Source: Litsea cubeba
Taxonomy: Eukaryota; Streptophyta; Magnoliopsida; Laurales; Lauraceae
DNA: 64,000 nt
Assembly (NCBI GenBank): GCA_012931725.1
Contig: CM022951.1
Span: 74,442,832-74,506,831, forward strand
Direction: 5' to 3'
In this document: in pieces, positions 34,742 through 46,231 of the stretch
Numbering within the stretch: the first letter of the stretch is position 1
Layout: each line of letters starts with the position of its first letter
Notes under the pieces: generated by a model
Databases searched by the model: none
What the model saw: the letters and a program-made list of their open reading frames with translations, nothing else
Told to the model about the DNA's origin: nothing
Translations under genes and position numbers: made by a program

Positions 34742-34746
34742 GGGAT
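34742..34746. repeat. Target site duplication GGGAT (left)
   Basis: GGGAT directly before the element, repeated at 47121-47125 directly after it. The unoccupied second copy of the segment has a single GGGAT at 49379-49383. Confidence 0.95.
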
Positions 34747-35635
34747 TGTAGGTGCAGAAAATAGTGACCCACAATAACGGAGGTGCCTTAGAGGACTTAT
34801 CCAAGTTGATGAAGATTAGATACCATTCGAAAGCCTCAAAGAGAAGAGCAAACGGTCAGAGGACCCTGGCCTGGGCGGCGCAAGGCTCTCCGATGCCAAA
34901 GTCAGTTAATGAACTGGAACAATGGAAGGAGAGGGAGAAGAGAGGCAGAGTAACAGCTCTGTGTGTTGTATTGTGCGTACCTTGCATGTGAAATGCAGTT
35001 CTATTTATAGACGATTTAGAAGATATCTTAGACGATATTCTTGGTGTGGGTCCCATGATTTGACTGGGAAGTCATGATCAGCCCACGTTGCAATTAATGC
35101 GGTCCAATCCAGCCCACTCTGCATTTAATGCCAGTCGGATCAGCCCACGTTGCATTAAATGCGCGTCACGTTGGGCCAGATCGTGTTGGGCGCCTTTGAC
35201 GGTTGGGGTACCATCGGATCTGCCCTCGGGCCTTGCCCTGATGTGGCCTCAGCCGCTGGATGCCGCCATGTCAGTGATCTGGCGAAGATTGTGGACGGCT
35301 GGATGTCGCGTCTGTCCCACTAGCTTGCGCCCCTATTCCTCCACGTGCCTGATGACGTGGGGGATAAGGGGTGCGAGTGGAGGTTCTTTCTTGCTTCGGC
35401 TTTCGTCCCGGCTCCTTTGGCCGAGGTGGAGCTCTCAGCCGAGATGGGCACATGGGGTAGCCGAGCTCGGCGCTAGCGGTCCGGGGCTGCTTGATTTCGG
35501 CTGAAGACTATGCCCTGGTAGCCGGGGTGAGTCTGGTGCCACGTGGATGGCACGCGGATAGCACGTGAGAATGCTTAGTCTTATCTGATGGCTGTGATTA
35601 GCGTAATCCTTTAATTCTGGAAATCTCCCCACACA
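34747..35635 (-). repeat. 3' LTR of the Tat element
   Basis: On the minus strand it reads TGTGTGGGGAG to CACCTACA. The polypurine tract AGCTAGGGGGCAAT (minus strand, just right of 35635) adjoins it. A TATA-like CTATAAATAG (minus) lies at 35001-35010. Confidence 0.93.
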
Positions 35636-35906
35636 ATTGCCCCCTAGCTTTTGACCTCTTAAGCGTCCTAGCCTTGAGTGGTCGGAAGCTAGAAAACTCG
35701 TCTAGGGATGTGGCGATCATTGCCTGGTATTGTTTCAACTTTTCTGAAGCAATAAATGCTCTGCCCTGTCCGTCCTGGGAAGCGAGTCGATGGCTACACG
35801 CGTAGCCTCTTCACTGATTGTGCTGTCTTATTGATGGAACGGGCGCGGATCGCGAAATCCGTCCTTTCGAATTTCGAAAGTAGCGCGCGCCGAGGGTTCC
35901 CTTTCC

Positions 35907-35913
35907 ATAAATA
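35907..35913 (+). promoter_or_regulatory. Candidate TATA box of the antisense gene
   Basis: ATAAATA in the context TTTCCATAAATAGGG, followed by a pyrimidine-rich leader and a plausible leader intron (donor GTAAGT at 36057, acceptor TTTAG near 36117). Confidence 0.5.
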
Positions 35914-36140
35914 GGGTTGTCTTCTTCCTTTCTTGTTTCTGATTTCTTTCCGCTTTCGCCTTCATCTCTGATTTCCGCTCTGCTGCTCGAGATCTCTCTA
36001 GCGAGGACGACCGTAAGAAGTGCCCGGATCTGATCTTGATTCGCCCCTTCGTCTCTGTAAGTTGCTTTGTGCCTCTGTCTAGTTTTTTCTTGGGGTTTCG
36101 CGACTTCTAGGGTTTAGCTTTGCTGTCATCCTTCTTAGAC

Positions 36141-38621
36141 ATGGGCACCCCTAGGTTTGATTTAGATACTGAAGAGGGCATAGCCAGATTTAGGGCCGCT
36201 TTCAATATTCCGGAGGGAGTCCTTCTCAAGCCGGCGGACTCCGTCGATTATGCCACGATGCGCTGGGCCTGCGGCTGGATGCCGTTCCCTCTAATCGCCG
36301 TGATCGAGGGCGGGGTCAGATTTCTTCTGCACCCCTTGCTTAGGGCCTGCCTTAGTACCTGGTCCATTACCCCGTGCCAGCTGATGCCCAATGGCTATAA
36401 GGTCATCATGGGCACGGCGAAGCTGAATGAGATTTTGGGGACCGATCTAGGTGTCCATGATATCGAGGATACCTACGATATCTGCAAGGCTGGGGAAAAG
36501 AAATACTATCTTCGGGTGAAGCCGCAGCGAAGAGGCTTCGTCCTGGCCTTGGAGGACTCGAGTAAGAACGCCGAGGAAACCTTCTTCTGTGTGTCGGGGG
36601 ACTGGGAGTTCGGCGCTGGTGAAAGCAGGAGGCTGATGGTCCCACGTCGCCCCGGGGATGTCCCAAGTAAACATCGCTTCTTTTCTCTTACTCGCTTTGC
36701 TTGATCTTGATGATGCCGAACTGACACTCTTATTGTCTGTTGTGCAGAGGCAGGCGCGAGGCGACGCCGAGCTGCGAGTGAAGGCTGGAGGAAGAACGTT
36801 GACGACATCAATAAGGTAGAGAGATACAAGGGGCACGAGACCAGGTCGGCTTGGAAGCTGCTCGGATATACGCCGAGGTACCGCGGCCACTACAGGAGAA
36901 CCGGTGTAGCCGAGGTGGACGAGGCGCATCCTGATCGTCCCACCGTCTCCGTTGCCGTGCCTGCCGGGATCCCTCAAATTGACCCTACTGCGAGCCGAGC
37001 TGCGTCCGGCGCCGAGGCGTCCACCTCTAGTTCGAAGCCACCGAACCTGACGCAAATAGTGGACGCTTATTCTTCCGATCGAGAAGAAGGCATGGAGGGG
37101 AGCTCAAGGGAGCCAGTTGTTAAGGACCTGGCGGCCAAGTCCAGGCAGAGGTCTTCATCTTCTGGGGCGCCATCATCTGCCAGTACCCGCGCAGCTTCGG
37201 GCTCGGGGGGTGCTGGCGCTACTTCTGCTCCTACCCCCACTCCGAGCGAGGGAGTTCGGCGACGCTCGCCGGATCGCTCGAAGGAGGGGTCCCCGCCCAA
37301 GAAGAAGTCCAAGGCGGGGGAGAAGGACTCGGGGGCTGAACAGCCTCCGAAGGGTAAAACTCTGGCGCGGGCCCCCGGAGCCAAGGCTCCAACTGAGAAG
37401 AGTGCGCCGGCCAACAAGTCGACCGGCGGAGCGACCCGCGAGCTCACCATCTCGATAGGGCAAGGGTCTGGATCGGCTTCCGGACCTCAAACTGCCCCGG
37501 CCCCATGGAGACCGAGAATGGAGACGCAACCCGGTAAGCCTCTGAACGTCGAGGACCGGTTGATGGGGAACGCCGACGTCATCGGGGCTCTTGCCAAAGT
37601 CTGCGCTCTGCCGCGAGACATGGAGACACACGAGAGGTTCGACAACGAAAGTCTGATGGTCTCGGCAATCCAGGCTAACCTTCTGGTAAGTGTTTTCAGC
37701 GCTTTTCTTCAAGTGGTTTAGCTCGACTGCTCCTGTTTGATTCGCTTTTTCCCTTTGCAGAACGTGCAGAGGCTCCTGACCGTGGTGGGGAGGAGTGACA
37801 GGAACGCCGCGAAGGTCACTCGGCTGGAGTCTGAGGGGGAAATGCTGAAGAAGGAGATAGAAGATCTGAAGAAGGGAATGGAGGGCCTGAAGAAGACTAG
37901 CGCCGAAGAGAACGCTCGGCTGGCGTCGGCTCTGACTGATGTTGCCGAACTCACGTCGAGAGCTAATCATATGAAAGGCGAGGTCTGGGCGAAGAACAAG
38001 AGGATCGCCGAGCTGGAGTCGGAGCTGGCTAGATCGAAGTCTGAATCGGCGGCCGAAGGGACGAGGTTGCGCGGGGAAGTGCTGGCCGGGCGCGCTGAAA
38101 GAGAGAAGCTGAGGACGGCGAATGCCGAGCTGGAAAAGGGGAAGGCCTCTCTTCTGTCCGAGGTCCAATCCGCTTTCCAGAAGGGGGTGGACCATGCCAC
38201 GGAGCTGTATGAGAAGCAGGTGGAGGAGATCACCTCCATTCTGTTCGAGAAAGGATGCCTGGCCGCACTGAGGCGTGCGGGGGTTCCTGAAGACCACCCG
38301 GTCTACAGGGACTTGCCGAAGTATTCGGACCTGGCTCCTGAGCCGAGCTCCACTCCTATGGACGAAAGCGCCCCAGCCAAGGCCCCTGCAGTCGTTCCCG
38401 CTCCAGATGCTGCCCCAGCTGCCCCGGCCCCGAGCGACGCCCCGGTCGCCAGCGATGCTTCGGCCACGTCTCAAGGCGAGGCCTCTACTGCCCCTACCTC
38501 GGATGAGGTACCGGTCAAAGCTTCTTCTGCCGACGACGCTCCAAGCAAGGTCACGATCGCGGCCGATGCTGCTGGTCCATCAGATACGGTGATCGACCTG
38601 GTGGAGTCGCCGAAGCCATAG
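36141..38621 (+). CDS. Antisense gene of the Tat element (putative gypsy-type transposon protein)
   Basis: Three exons join in frame to 774 residues: 36141-36666, 36748-37685 and 37761-38621, each with GT-AG borders (GTAAAC..TGTGCAG, GTAAGT..TTTGCAG). The N-terminal ~180 residues contain RWACGWMPFP and LGYTPRYRGHY-type segments and resemble the plant 'putative gypsy type transposon' domain found in Tat-element antisense frames. The middle is Ser/Pro/Lys-rich and probably disordered. Exon 3 starts with a long coiled coil (heptads rich in KKEIEDLKK) and ends in an Ala/Pro-rich acidic tail. It is transcribed opposite to gag-pol from its own leader. Its biological role is unknown to me. No stop or frameshift was seen, in contrast to pol. 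Confidence 0.85.
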
Positions 38622-39990
38622 TGGCCTTGCTTCCTTTTACCTTTGGCTTTTCATATGTAATGCTTTTCCATCCCTGTAATACTCTTTGCTATTAATGAAA
38701 AGCGGGCTCTTTTACTTGTGCATTTTTCTCTGCATTTTTCTTTCTTTTGCTTCTGGATGTGCTATTGAATGATATTGAATGCTTTAATGTGACGCGCGAC
38801 CCTCGAGTTAGAGAGAATCGAATGGTCTTCGTAGCTGTCTGTGCCGATTCTCCGTATTCTGGAGACCATAAATAGCAATAAGCGCGGTGATACGGCCGAT
38901 GAGGAAAACGGCGGTCGTCTCCACGTGGCGCCATAGGGATCGCTGGTCAACAGACAGGAAGACGTGCGCCCTATGTAACGCGTGGGAGACTTCGCCCCAT
39001 AACTTTCTTCGGAAAATGAGACCTTCTTCTTCCTATAAGTAGAGGTGGTAGGCTCGCCATGGGAGAAGAAAAGAAAATGAATTAGGACAGTTTAATCCAC
39101 ATAGTTGTAGGAGCCATGTCTCGTAGACATCTCGGAACCTTTGATCCGGGGGGAACCCCTGCGCCTGTGGACGGCTATCTCCGAGGGGGGAAGCCCGTCG
39201 TGGTCTGCGCGCTCTCTAAAGGAATTCCCCGTGGACCGCGCGCTCTCTGAACGCGGGTTCATGGCCAACCGTCCCTGGTCCGGTTGCAGGGGGAGCCTTC
39301 TGCAACTGTGGGATGGTGGCGCCCCCCGGTCCTGCACGGTCTTGCGCGACCGCCGGACGTGGGGTGGGATTGAGGCTCCGCTGGACCTGGGGGTTCTTCA
39401 AACTTCGGTTGGTCTTGCTGACCGGAGGGTGTTGAAGAGCTCAGCGAGGTCCAGGGCCTCCGAACTGGAGGGGCTCTGCAACCGCTTTGGTCTGACCAAC
39501 CATAGCGTATTGTAGAGCTCGCTGAAATTCAGGATCACTCAGAACCTCCAGGCAACGAACTGGCGTCTTCGAGCCTGCAGCCTCAAGAGTCGGTGAAGAT
39601 CAGAGTCTCCCAGCTTTCACTTTATTTTCTGTTTTTAGAGGACTGCGATCCTCCTTTCTGTATTTTGTTTTCTGTTCAGCAACTCTTGTAATGAAGCAGG
39701 TTTCAATGAATAAAAAGGAAGACTTTCGTGATCATTCAGACTGTGTTACAGTGTCTTTTTTGTGTTCCTTTTTTCTTTCTGCGCACTGTTTTGCAATACT
39801 TGTAGTTCTGTGCTGCTTTTTTGCACTTCAGCGCTTGCACTGCTCTTTCTCTCTTAAAAACTGACCTTGGCCGAAATGGCTAGCTTTGGCCGAGACGAAC
39901 TGCCTTGCGCCGAAGTGGATCTAGAGTCCCGCTGGTTTCGGCTATGTGAGCATGAGTTCGGCAACGGTCTTTGAGGGGTGTATAAACCCG
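38622..39990 (+). other. Untranslated 3' region of the Tat element
   Basis: A polyadenylation-like AATGAAAAG follows the antisense stop by about 70 bp. A second promoter-like site (TATAAGTAGAGG near 39035) precedes short GC-rich frames with no family resemblance. No further gene is supportable. Confidence 0.45.
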
Positions 39991-40365
39991 GACTTTAGGA
40001 ATTGGCCGAGTGTTCTTACTCGAGGCCTCTTCCAGGGCGGTAGACCCTTGAGTGGGGTAAAACCCGGACTTTAGGAATTGGCCGAGTGTTCGTACTCGAG
40101 GCCTCTTCCAGGGGCGGTAGACCCTTGAGTGGGGTAAAAACCCGGACTTTAGGAATCGGCCGAGTGTTCGTACTCGAGGCCTTTTCCAGGGCGGTAGACC
40201 CTTGAGTGGGGTAAAAACCCGGACTTTAGGAATCGACCGAGTGTTCGTACTCTAGGCCTTTTCCAGGGCGGTAGACCCTTGAGTGGGGTAAAAACCCGGA
40301 CTTTAGGAATCGGCCGAGTGTTCGTACTCGAGGCCTTTTCCAGGGCGGTAGACCCAGAGCTGCCG
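39991..40365 (+). repeat. 77 bp minisatellite, five copies
   Basis: Copies start at about 39991, 40067, 40145, 40222 and 40299 (period 76-78). Each contains GACTTTAGGAAT, GGCCGAGTGTTC, ACTCGAGGCC and GGCGGTAGACC. Confidence 0.9.
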
Positions 40366-40441
40366 GAGTCAGTCAAAGAGAGATGACAGATTGATGACAG
40401 GGCGAAAGCTGCTTTCATTGATTCTGAAATTCATTACATCA

Positions 40442-43400
40442 TTAGAAATAGAATTTCTTTAAGTGGGATGCATTCCACGGTCTCAGCAGTGGCTTGCCTT
40501 CTAAGTCTTCGAGCTTGTAGGCTGATTTCCCTGCCAGTGAGACCACCCTGAACGGGCCATGCCAGTTCGGAGCCAGCTTCCCTTCGTTTGGTTCTTTGTC
40601 AGCTGGCAGGGTCTTCTTCAGAATGAGCTCTCCCACGGAGAATCTTCTTTCTCTGACATTTTGATTGTATGCCCTGGCTAACCGCTGCTGATAGTCGGTC
40701 AGTCGCAGGGCTGCTGCTTCTCGGCGCTCGTCTGCCAGCTCCAGCTCCATTGCCAGGTTCGTCTCATTTCGGCCTTGGTCGACCAGCTCTGTCCTCAGGG
40801 TGGGAATGCCGATTTCTAAAGGAATGACCGCCTCCATCCCGTAGGCCAGAGAGAAAGGTGTTGCCGAAGTGGAACGTCTTGGAGTCGTTCTGTACGCCCA
40901 TAGCACGCTCGGAAGCTCCTCTGTCCATCTTCCCTTTGCCTTGTCCAGTCGCTTCTTCAGGCCGTCCAGGATCACTTTGTTAGAGATTTCGGCCTGGCCA
41001 TTACTCTGCGGATATGCCGGAGTGGAGTAATGGTTTCTGATACCGTGCTCTTGGCAGAAGTCTCTGAAGGACTTGGAGTCGAACTGAGTCCCGTTGTCCG
41101 AAATCAGGGTCCGGGGGATGCCGAACCTCGTTAGGATGTTTTTCCAAACGAAGTTCCTGGAGTCCCTGTCCGTGATTGAGGACAACGGTTCAGCCTCTAT
41201 CCATTTTGTGAAGTAGTCTGTAGCGACTATCAGCCATCTTTTGTTCCCTGGAGCTCGGTGAAGAGGTCCCACAATGTCCAGGCCCCATTGAGCGAAGGGC
41301 CATGGGCTAGAGAGGGGACTCAGATCTTGCGCTGGCTGATGGAGAGAGTGGGAGAACTTCTGGCACTTCTCGCATTTCCTGGCGTACACCTGCACGTCCT
41401 TCTGCATGTAAGGCCACCAGTAACCCTGGCTTATTGCTCTGTAGGCCAGTGATCGACCTCCTATGTGACTACCGCATATTCATTCGTGGATCTCGTACAG
41501 GAAGTCGTCCACCTTGCTCGGGTGGACGCATTGGAGGTAAGGACCTGTGAAGGATTTCCTGTAGAGTTTGCCTTCAGGAGAGAGCCAGAATCGAGCTGCC
41601 TTAAGTCTGATCCGGTGAGCTTCAGTCCTGTCTTCAGGGAGCTGGTTGTCCTTTAAGTAGGCGATGATTGGATCCATCCAGCTTGGGCCGATGTCAGCAC
41701 AGAGGACAAGCCGAGATGAATGGAGTTCTAAGCTTGACCTTGACACTGACCCAACCTCGACAGTCCTTTTCTTCCCTGCTTCGATGGCGGAGGCCAGGTT
41801 TGCAAGCGCATCTGCGTGCGTGTTGGTATCTCGGGAAATTTGCCTGACCTCGGCTTTCTGGAAATGAGACAGTAGTTTTTTCGCAAGGGCTAAGTAGGCC
41901 GCCATCCTGTCGTCCCTGGCCTGGTAGTCTCCAGCGAGCTGGCTAGTCACCAGTTGAGAATCGCTGAAGATCACCAGGTGCTGGGCTCCGAGGATTTGGG
42001 CGCTGTTCAACCCTGCTATCAGTGCTTCATACTCTGCCTCATTGTTCGTCGCTTTGAAGTCCAGGGTGAAAGCCTGCTCTATGACCAGACCCTCTGGCGA
42101 TTGGAGGACTATGCCGGCGCCAGCTTTCTTGGAGGTGGACGATCCGTCGACAAAGATCTTCCATGCCTGGGCGGGAGACTGTTCGACCTCAGTTACTTCT
42201 GGCTCGTGCCCTGTGTCCCCCAGTGCCGTGCCGGACTGGGTCGGAGCCGAGTTGGGCGAGACGAACTCAACGATGAAGTCCGCCAAAATCTGGGCTTTGA
42301 TCGCAGTTCGGGGACGGTACTGTATATCATACTGCCCCAGTTCGACTGCCCACTTTGATATTCGCCCTGAAAAATCAGCCTTCTTGAATATTGAACGGAG
42401 TGGATGCTCCGTGATTACCACAATGGTGTGGGATTGGAAATAATGGGAGAGCTTGCGGGAGGCACTGACGAGAGCCAACGCAAGCTTTTCCAATAAAAGG
42501 TATCTGGTCTCGGCATCGAGCAGGGTCTTGCTCGTATAATAAATTGGTTTTTGAATTCCCTCGTCCTCCCTGACGAGGACGGAGCTCACTGCGTGATCCG
42601 AGACCGCAAGATATAAATACAAAACTTCCCCCGGAGTTGGGGTGGAGAGTAAGGGTGGTGACATCAAATAGGTTTTGAGCGCGGCCAATGCTTGGTCGCA
42701 CTCAGGGGTCCATTGGAATTTTAAATTTTTCTTTAGAAGCTGAAAGAAAGGCCTGCACTTATCTGATGACCGGCTGATGAAGCGATTGAGTGTTGCAGCC
42801 ATTCCCGTAAGCTTCTGGACTTCCTTCGTGGTAGAGGGGCTCTGAATGCCCTGGATCGCGGTGATCTGGTCTGGATTAGCCTCTATCCCCCTCCGCGTTA
42901 CCAAGCTGCCGAGGAACTTTCCAGAGGCTACGCCGAAGGCGCACTTGGAAGCATTTAGCTTGAGCTTGAACGCGCGAAGGATGTCGAAGACTTGGCCAAG
43001 ATCCGCTAGGTGGTCGCTGGAGTGCACTGATTTGACGACCATGTCGTCGATGTACACCTCTACCGTTCGGCCGAGCTGAGCCTGGAACATCTTTGTCACG
43101 AGGCGCTGATAGGTCGCCCCCGCGTTCTTTAGCCCGAAGGGCATCACCTTGTAGCAGTAAGTGCCGCGGGGGGTTATGAATGACGTTTTCTCCTCGTCAG
43201 GCTCGTAAAGTAGAATCTGGTGGTAGCCTCTGTACGCGTCAAGGAAGCTCATTCGATCATGGCCAGCGGTGGCGTCGATCAGTTGATCAATCTTTGGAAG
43301 GGGGAAACTGTCTTTAGGGCAGGCCCTGTTCAAATCTGTGAAGTCCACGCACACCCTCCATTTACCAGTTTTCTTCTTGACCACCACCGTGTTGGCCAGC

Positions 43401-44710
43401 CAGACCGGGTACTGGACTTCCCGGATGGCTCCTGCCTTCAGCAGGTTGCCGACCTCTTCGACGACCGCGTCCGTCTGCTGCAGCCCTGTCCTTCGGGCCC
43501 TCTGCACTACTGGTTTGTGGTTGGGGTCCTCGTTCAGCTTGTGGCACATGACCTCGGGGTCGACCCCAGGCATTTCGCTTGGGCTCCAAGCAAAGACGTC
43601 GACGTTCTGCACCAAGAACCTTGAGAGATCGGCTCTCTCCTCGTCTGGCAGCTGGGTGCCGATCAGGAAGAATCTATCTGGGTCTGCCGAGTTCAGCCTG
43701 ACCTCAGCCAGGTCCTCAATGCTTTTCTTCTCTGGATCTCGGCCGATCTCATCTAGGCCTTTCTCGAATTCGGCGAGGTTGACGCGCTCCGGCTCTTTCA
43801 CTGCTGGGACCGCGGCCAGCATGCACTGCCTGGCCTGCTGCTGATCCCCCTCTACCGTGACCACTTCCATTTTGCCCTCCTTGTTCTCGAGGACGAACTT
43901 CAGTTTCTGGTGGAGGGAAGAAGGAACTGCTTCCAACTTGTGGAGCCACGTTCTGCCCAAGATGACGTTGTAGGGAGAAGGGGCGTCCACGACCAGGAAG
44001 TCGGCCAACACGGAGGCTCCGCCGACTTGGATTTCCAAAGTGATCCTACCCTTGGGGTAGACTGGCGTGGCGGACAACCCGAGCAGGGGTGCACGGACCT
44101 CCGTGAGGTCTGCTTCCGAGAGGTTCATTTTCTTGGAGCAATCGTAGTAGAGGACCTCGGAAGAGCTGCCGGAGTCGACGAGGATCCTCTTCACGGTGAA
44201 GTCTCTGAGCTTCATTGTGAGGAGCAGGGGGTCGTTGTGAGGGAGCTGGATTCCCTCTAGATCCTTATCCGAGAACGAGATTGCGGGCCGGTCGCGGCGA
44301 GCTCTCTTGGATGACGGTGCGAGCTCGGCTTTCATCACCTCCTTCCCGTGCGACGCTCGCCTGGCCTCAGCGCGGGCCCGCGAGTCTCCACGAGATGAGG
44401 GAGAGGGAACTGAGGACGCCAGATGGATCACGTTAATGATCTTCTCGGACTCCTCGCTGTCTGGGTCCCGAGCCGCGCTCTGGTGAACTCGGCCCCCGCT
44501 GCCGCCGGCATTTTCTGCTTTGACGAACTCTGGAATGTGGCCTTCGCTGGCTAGCTTCTCCAGGTACCACTGCAGAGACTTGCAGTCCTCGGTCTTGTGC
44601 CCGTTACCTTTGTGGTAAGAGCAGTAGAGCTTGCTCCGGCTGCCGGAGGTGGGCTCATTCCTCAAGGGCGGAGGCCACTTGAAGAACGGCTTGGTCTTTA
44701 TCTTATTCAA
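40442..44710 (-). pseudogene. pol: Tat element pol (protease, RT, two RNase H, integrase), one stop
   Basis: Starts at an ATGA overlap with the gag stop (44710-44707). Order: zinc-knuckle-like CSYHKGNGHKTEDC, protease LVDSGSSSEVLYY, reverse transcriptase WRVCVDFTDLNRACPKDSF with catalytic YIDDMVVKS, first RNase H, then an archaeal-type second RNase H (WKIFVDGSSTSKKAGAG, ATNNEAEYEAL, FSDSQL, HADALANLAS). Integrase follows with core GLDIVGPL, ISDNGTQF and GQAEISNKVI. A single TGA at 41480-41482, inside the integrase HHCC region, separates a 1,076-residue part from the rest. The frame continues immediately after it, so one base change silenced the gene. C-terminal end at 40442. Confidence 0.93.
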
Positions 44711-46161
44711 GATGCGGTATATCGGCTCCTTGAAGACAACGTTGACGGTCTGACCGGCGCTGGCGGGGGGGGGTCTGGGCTTCCAGGTGCCCCCAGATCG
44801 GGACGACGTAGGCCTCGCCGAACTGGCGGCCCAGGCCTGCTTGGGCTCTTGCTTCTGAAAGGGCCCCCCGCCTCTCTGTCGGGGCTGGCTGCTCTTGTGC
44901 TCGGGCTCCGGTCTCTCGTCCTCTTCCCGGGCCCTGATTTCATCTTCCTCCCGGGCATGGACTCTGGGGGGTCTCCAACCAAGTCCTTCCGAAGGTCGTG
45001 GCCGGGGATCAGGGCATGTTGGAAGGCGTAGATTGCTATCTCTTCCCTAGTGCCCTCGATCTGGCTGTAAACCGCCCAGAATCTTCGGGCGAACTTGGCG
45101 AGGATCTCACCCTGCTTTATTCTCAGGGCGAGGAGGTCCCCTTCTGTCTTGGGGACGGCGCTGTAAGCTTGGAACTTCTTCAGAAAGGAGAGTTGGAGCT
45201 CCTTCCAACTCGAAACTGACTCCTCCGGGAGGGCGCAGAACCACTTCAGAGGGAGGTCACCGAGACTGGAGGAGAAGATCTTGCAGTTGAGGTGGCCCTC
45301 GTTCCCCCAGATAGACATCTTCTGAGAGAAGTGACGGAGGTGAGCGGATGGATCGGACAGTCCGTCGTAGGGGACGAACCGCGGGACGGAGAACCTTTTG
45401 GGCAAGGGGGTGCGCTCAATGTCCCTCGTGAAGGGCGAGGCCCCTAGATCAGCGTGGCCACAGATCTGCCTCTGGTCCCGCACGTCCAGGTTGCGCTGAA
45501 GAGCCAACCTGACGCGCTTGTCAAATCGCTCCTGCTCGTCGTCCTTTTCTGGAGTCTGGGCTCTTGACTTTCGCTTGGAGTGGTTCGGGCTGTGATGGCT
45601 ATGGTTTCGGCCATCGCGGCTACGATGACTTCGGCTGTTGCTCGAGCCTTCGTCATAGGTCTGGCTTCGCTTGCGGTCCAGATGGTCTCTGAGATCCTCA
45701 CGAGGAGGCTGGGCTGCCCTGCTCGGGGCGTCCCTCCTCTTTCCCTGAGGATCAGAGACCTGCCTCAACGAGGCAGTTTGCGCTGCTCTCAGCTGCTGCT
45801 GGAGCTCGCGGATTAACCGCTCCTGCTTCTGGAGGAGAGCATTTTGAGCTGCGACGTCCCCTCCAGCGGCAGGAGGTTGAACTCGACGCGTTTCTTCTAC
45901 GGCAACGGCCTTATCTTTGCGAGGACGCTCATGCCGACGCTCGTCGCGTCGGGGTGGCGTAACTTCGTCTGCTGAGAACGAGGCCTCGAGTCCTTCTTGG
46001 AGGGGGACCTCGACGAAAAGCTGCGAGCCTAAGCGGCCCTCGCCTGCAGATGTGCCATGCACCGTTCGGGGACGCCCTTGAGGAGGGACGTCTGCCGATG
46101 GTGCTGGCTGCTCGAGCGCTGCTCTCGAGGATTCTCCGCCTTTCCTAGCTTTCGGAGGCAT
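44707..46161 (-). CDS. gag: Tat element gag, 484 codons
   Basis: Begins MPPKARKGGESSRAALEQ. A Gln/Arg-rich N-terminal half includes a coiled-coil-like QKQERLIRELQQQLRAAQ segment, followed by the capsid (retrotransposon gag) domain at residues ~255-420: RFVPYDGLSDPSAHLRHF, LPLKWFCALPEESVSSW, and FKRF-like KKFQAYSAVPKTEGDLLAL. It ends in an Arg/Ser/Pro-rich stretch and overlaps the pol ATG by four bases, suggesting translational coupling or frameshift. The frame is intact. Confidence 0.92.
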   Translation of the reverse strand: MPPKARKGGESSRAALEQPAPSADVPPQGRPRTVHGTSAGEGRLGSQLFVEVPLQEGLEASFSADEVTPPRRDERRHERPRKDKAVAVEETRRVQPPAAGGDVAAQNALLQKQERLIRELQQQLRAAQTASLRQVSDPQGKRRDAPSRAAQPPREDLRDHLDRKRSQTYDEGSSNSRSHRSRDGRNHSHHSPNHSKRKSRAQTPEKDDEQERFDKRVRLALQRNLDVRDQRQICGHADLGASPFTRDIERTPLPKRFSVPRFVPYDGLSDPSAHLRHFSQKMSIWGNEGHLNCKIFSSSLGDLPLKWFCALPEESVSSWKELQLSFLKKFQAYSAVPKTEGDLLALRIKQGEILAKFARRFWAVYSQIEGTREEIAIYAFQHALIPGHDLRKDLVGDPPESMPGRKMKSGPGKRTRDRSPSTRAASPDREAGGPFRSKSPSRPGPPVRRGLRRPDLGAPGSPDPPPPAPVRPSTLSSRSRYTAS

Positions 46162-46210
46162 GGCTTCTGGGAGATTGAGGTTGAGAAAGTTGTGAAGGTT
46201 GAGATATTAC

Positions 46211-46231
46211 TTTCCCACAGACGGCGCCAAT
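46211..46231 (-). promoter_or_regulatory. Primer binding site region of the Tat element
   Basis: The minus strand reads TTGGCGCCGTCTGTGGGAA directly after the 5' LTR end. A TGG start immediately downstream of the LTR is the expected position. The tRNA species was not determined. Confidence 0.8.

Larger units (their letters stand above)
33066..34746 (+). repeat. Tandem segmental duplication, copy 1 (left part)
   Basis: Begins CTCTTGGATAAAG and is nearly identical to 47799-49383. Its remaining part, 47121-47798, lies beyond the retroelement. Contents: an exon-like piece near 33200 bounded by CAG and GTAAA, a CAC/CAT trinucleotide array (about 33697-34010), and an open stretch at 34511-34717 rich in charged residues. 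That stretch also stays open in the other copy (49149-49355), but I do not recognise it. Confidence 0.85.

Noticed and set aside
37173..38474. 433-codon minus-strand frame
   Set aside because: Shadow of the GC-rich antisense gene's exons; it crosses both of that gene's splice sites.
36141..38621. Antisense gene as an independent host gene
   Set aside because: It lies between the LTRs of the Tat element, where antisense frames of this type are characteristic.
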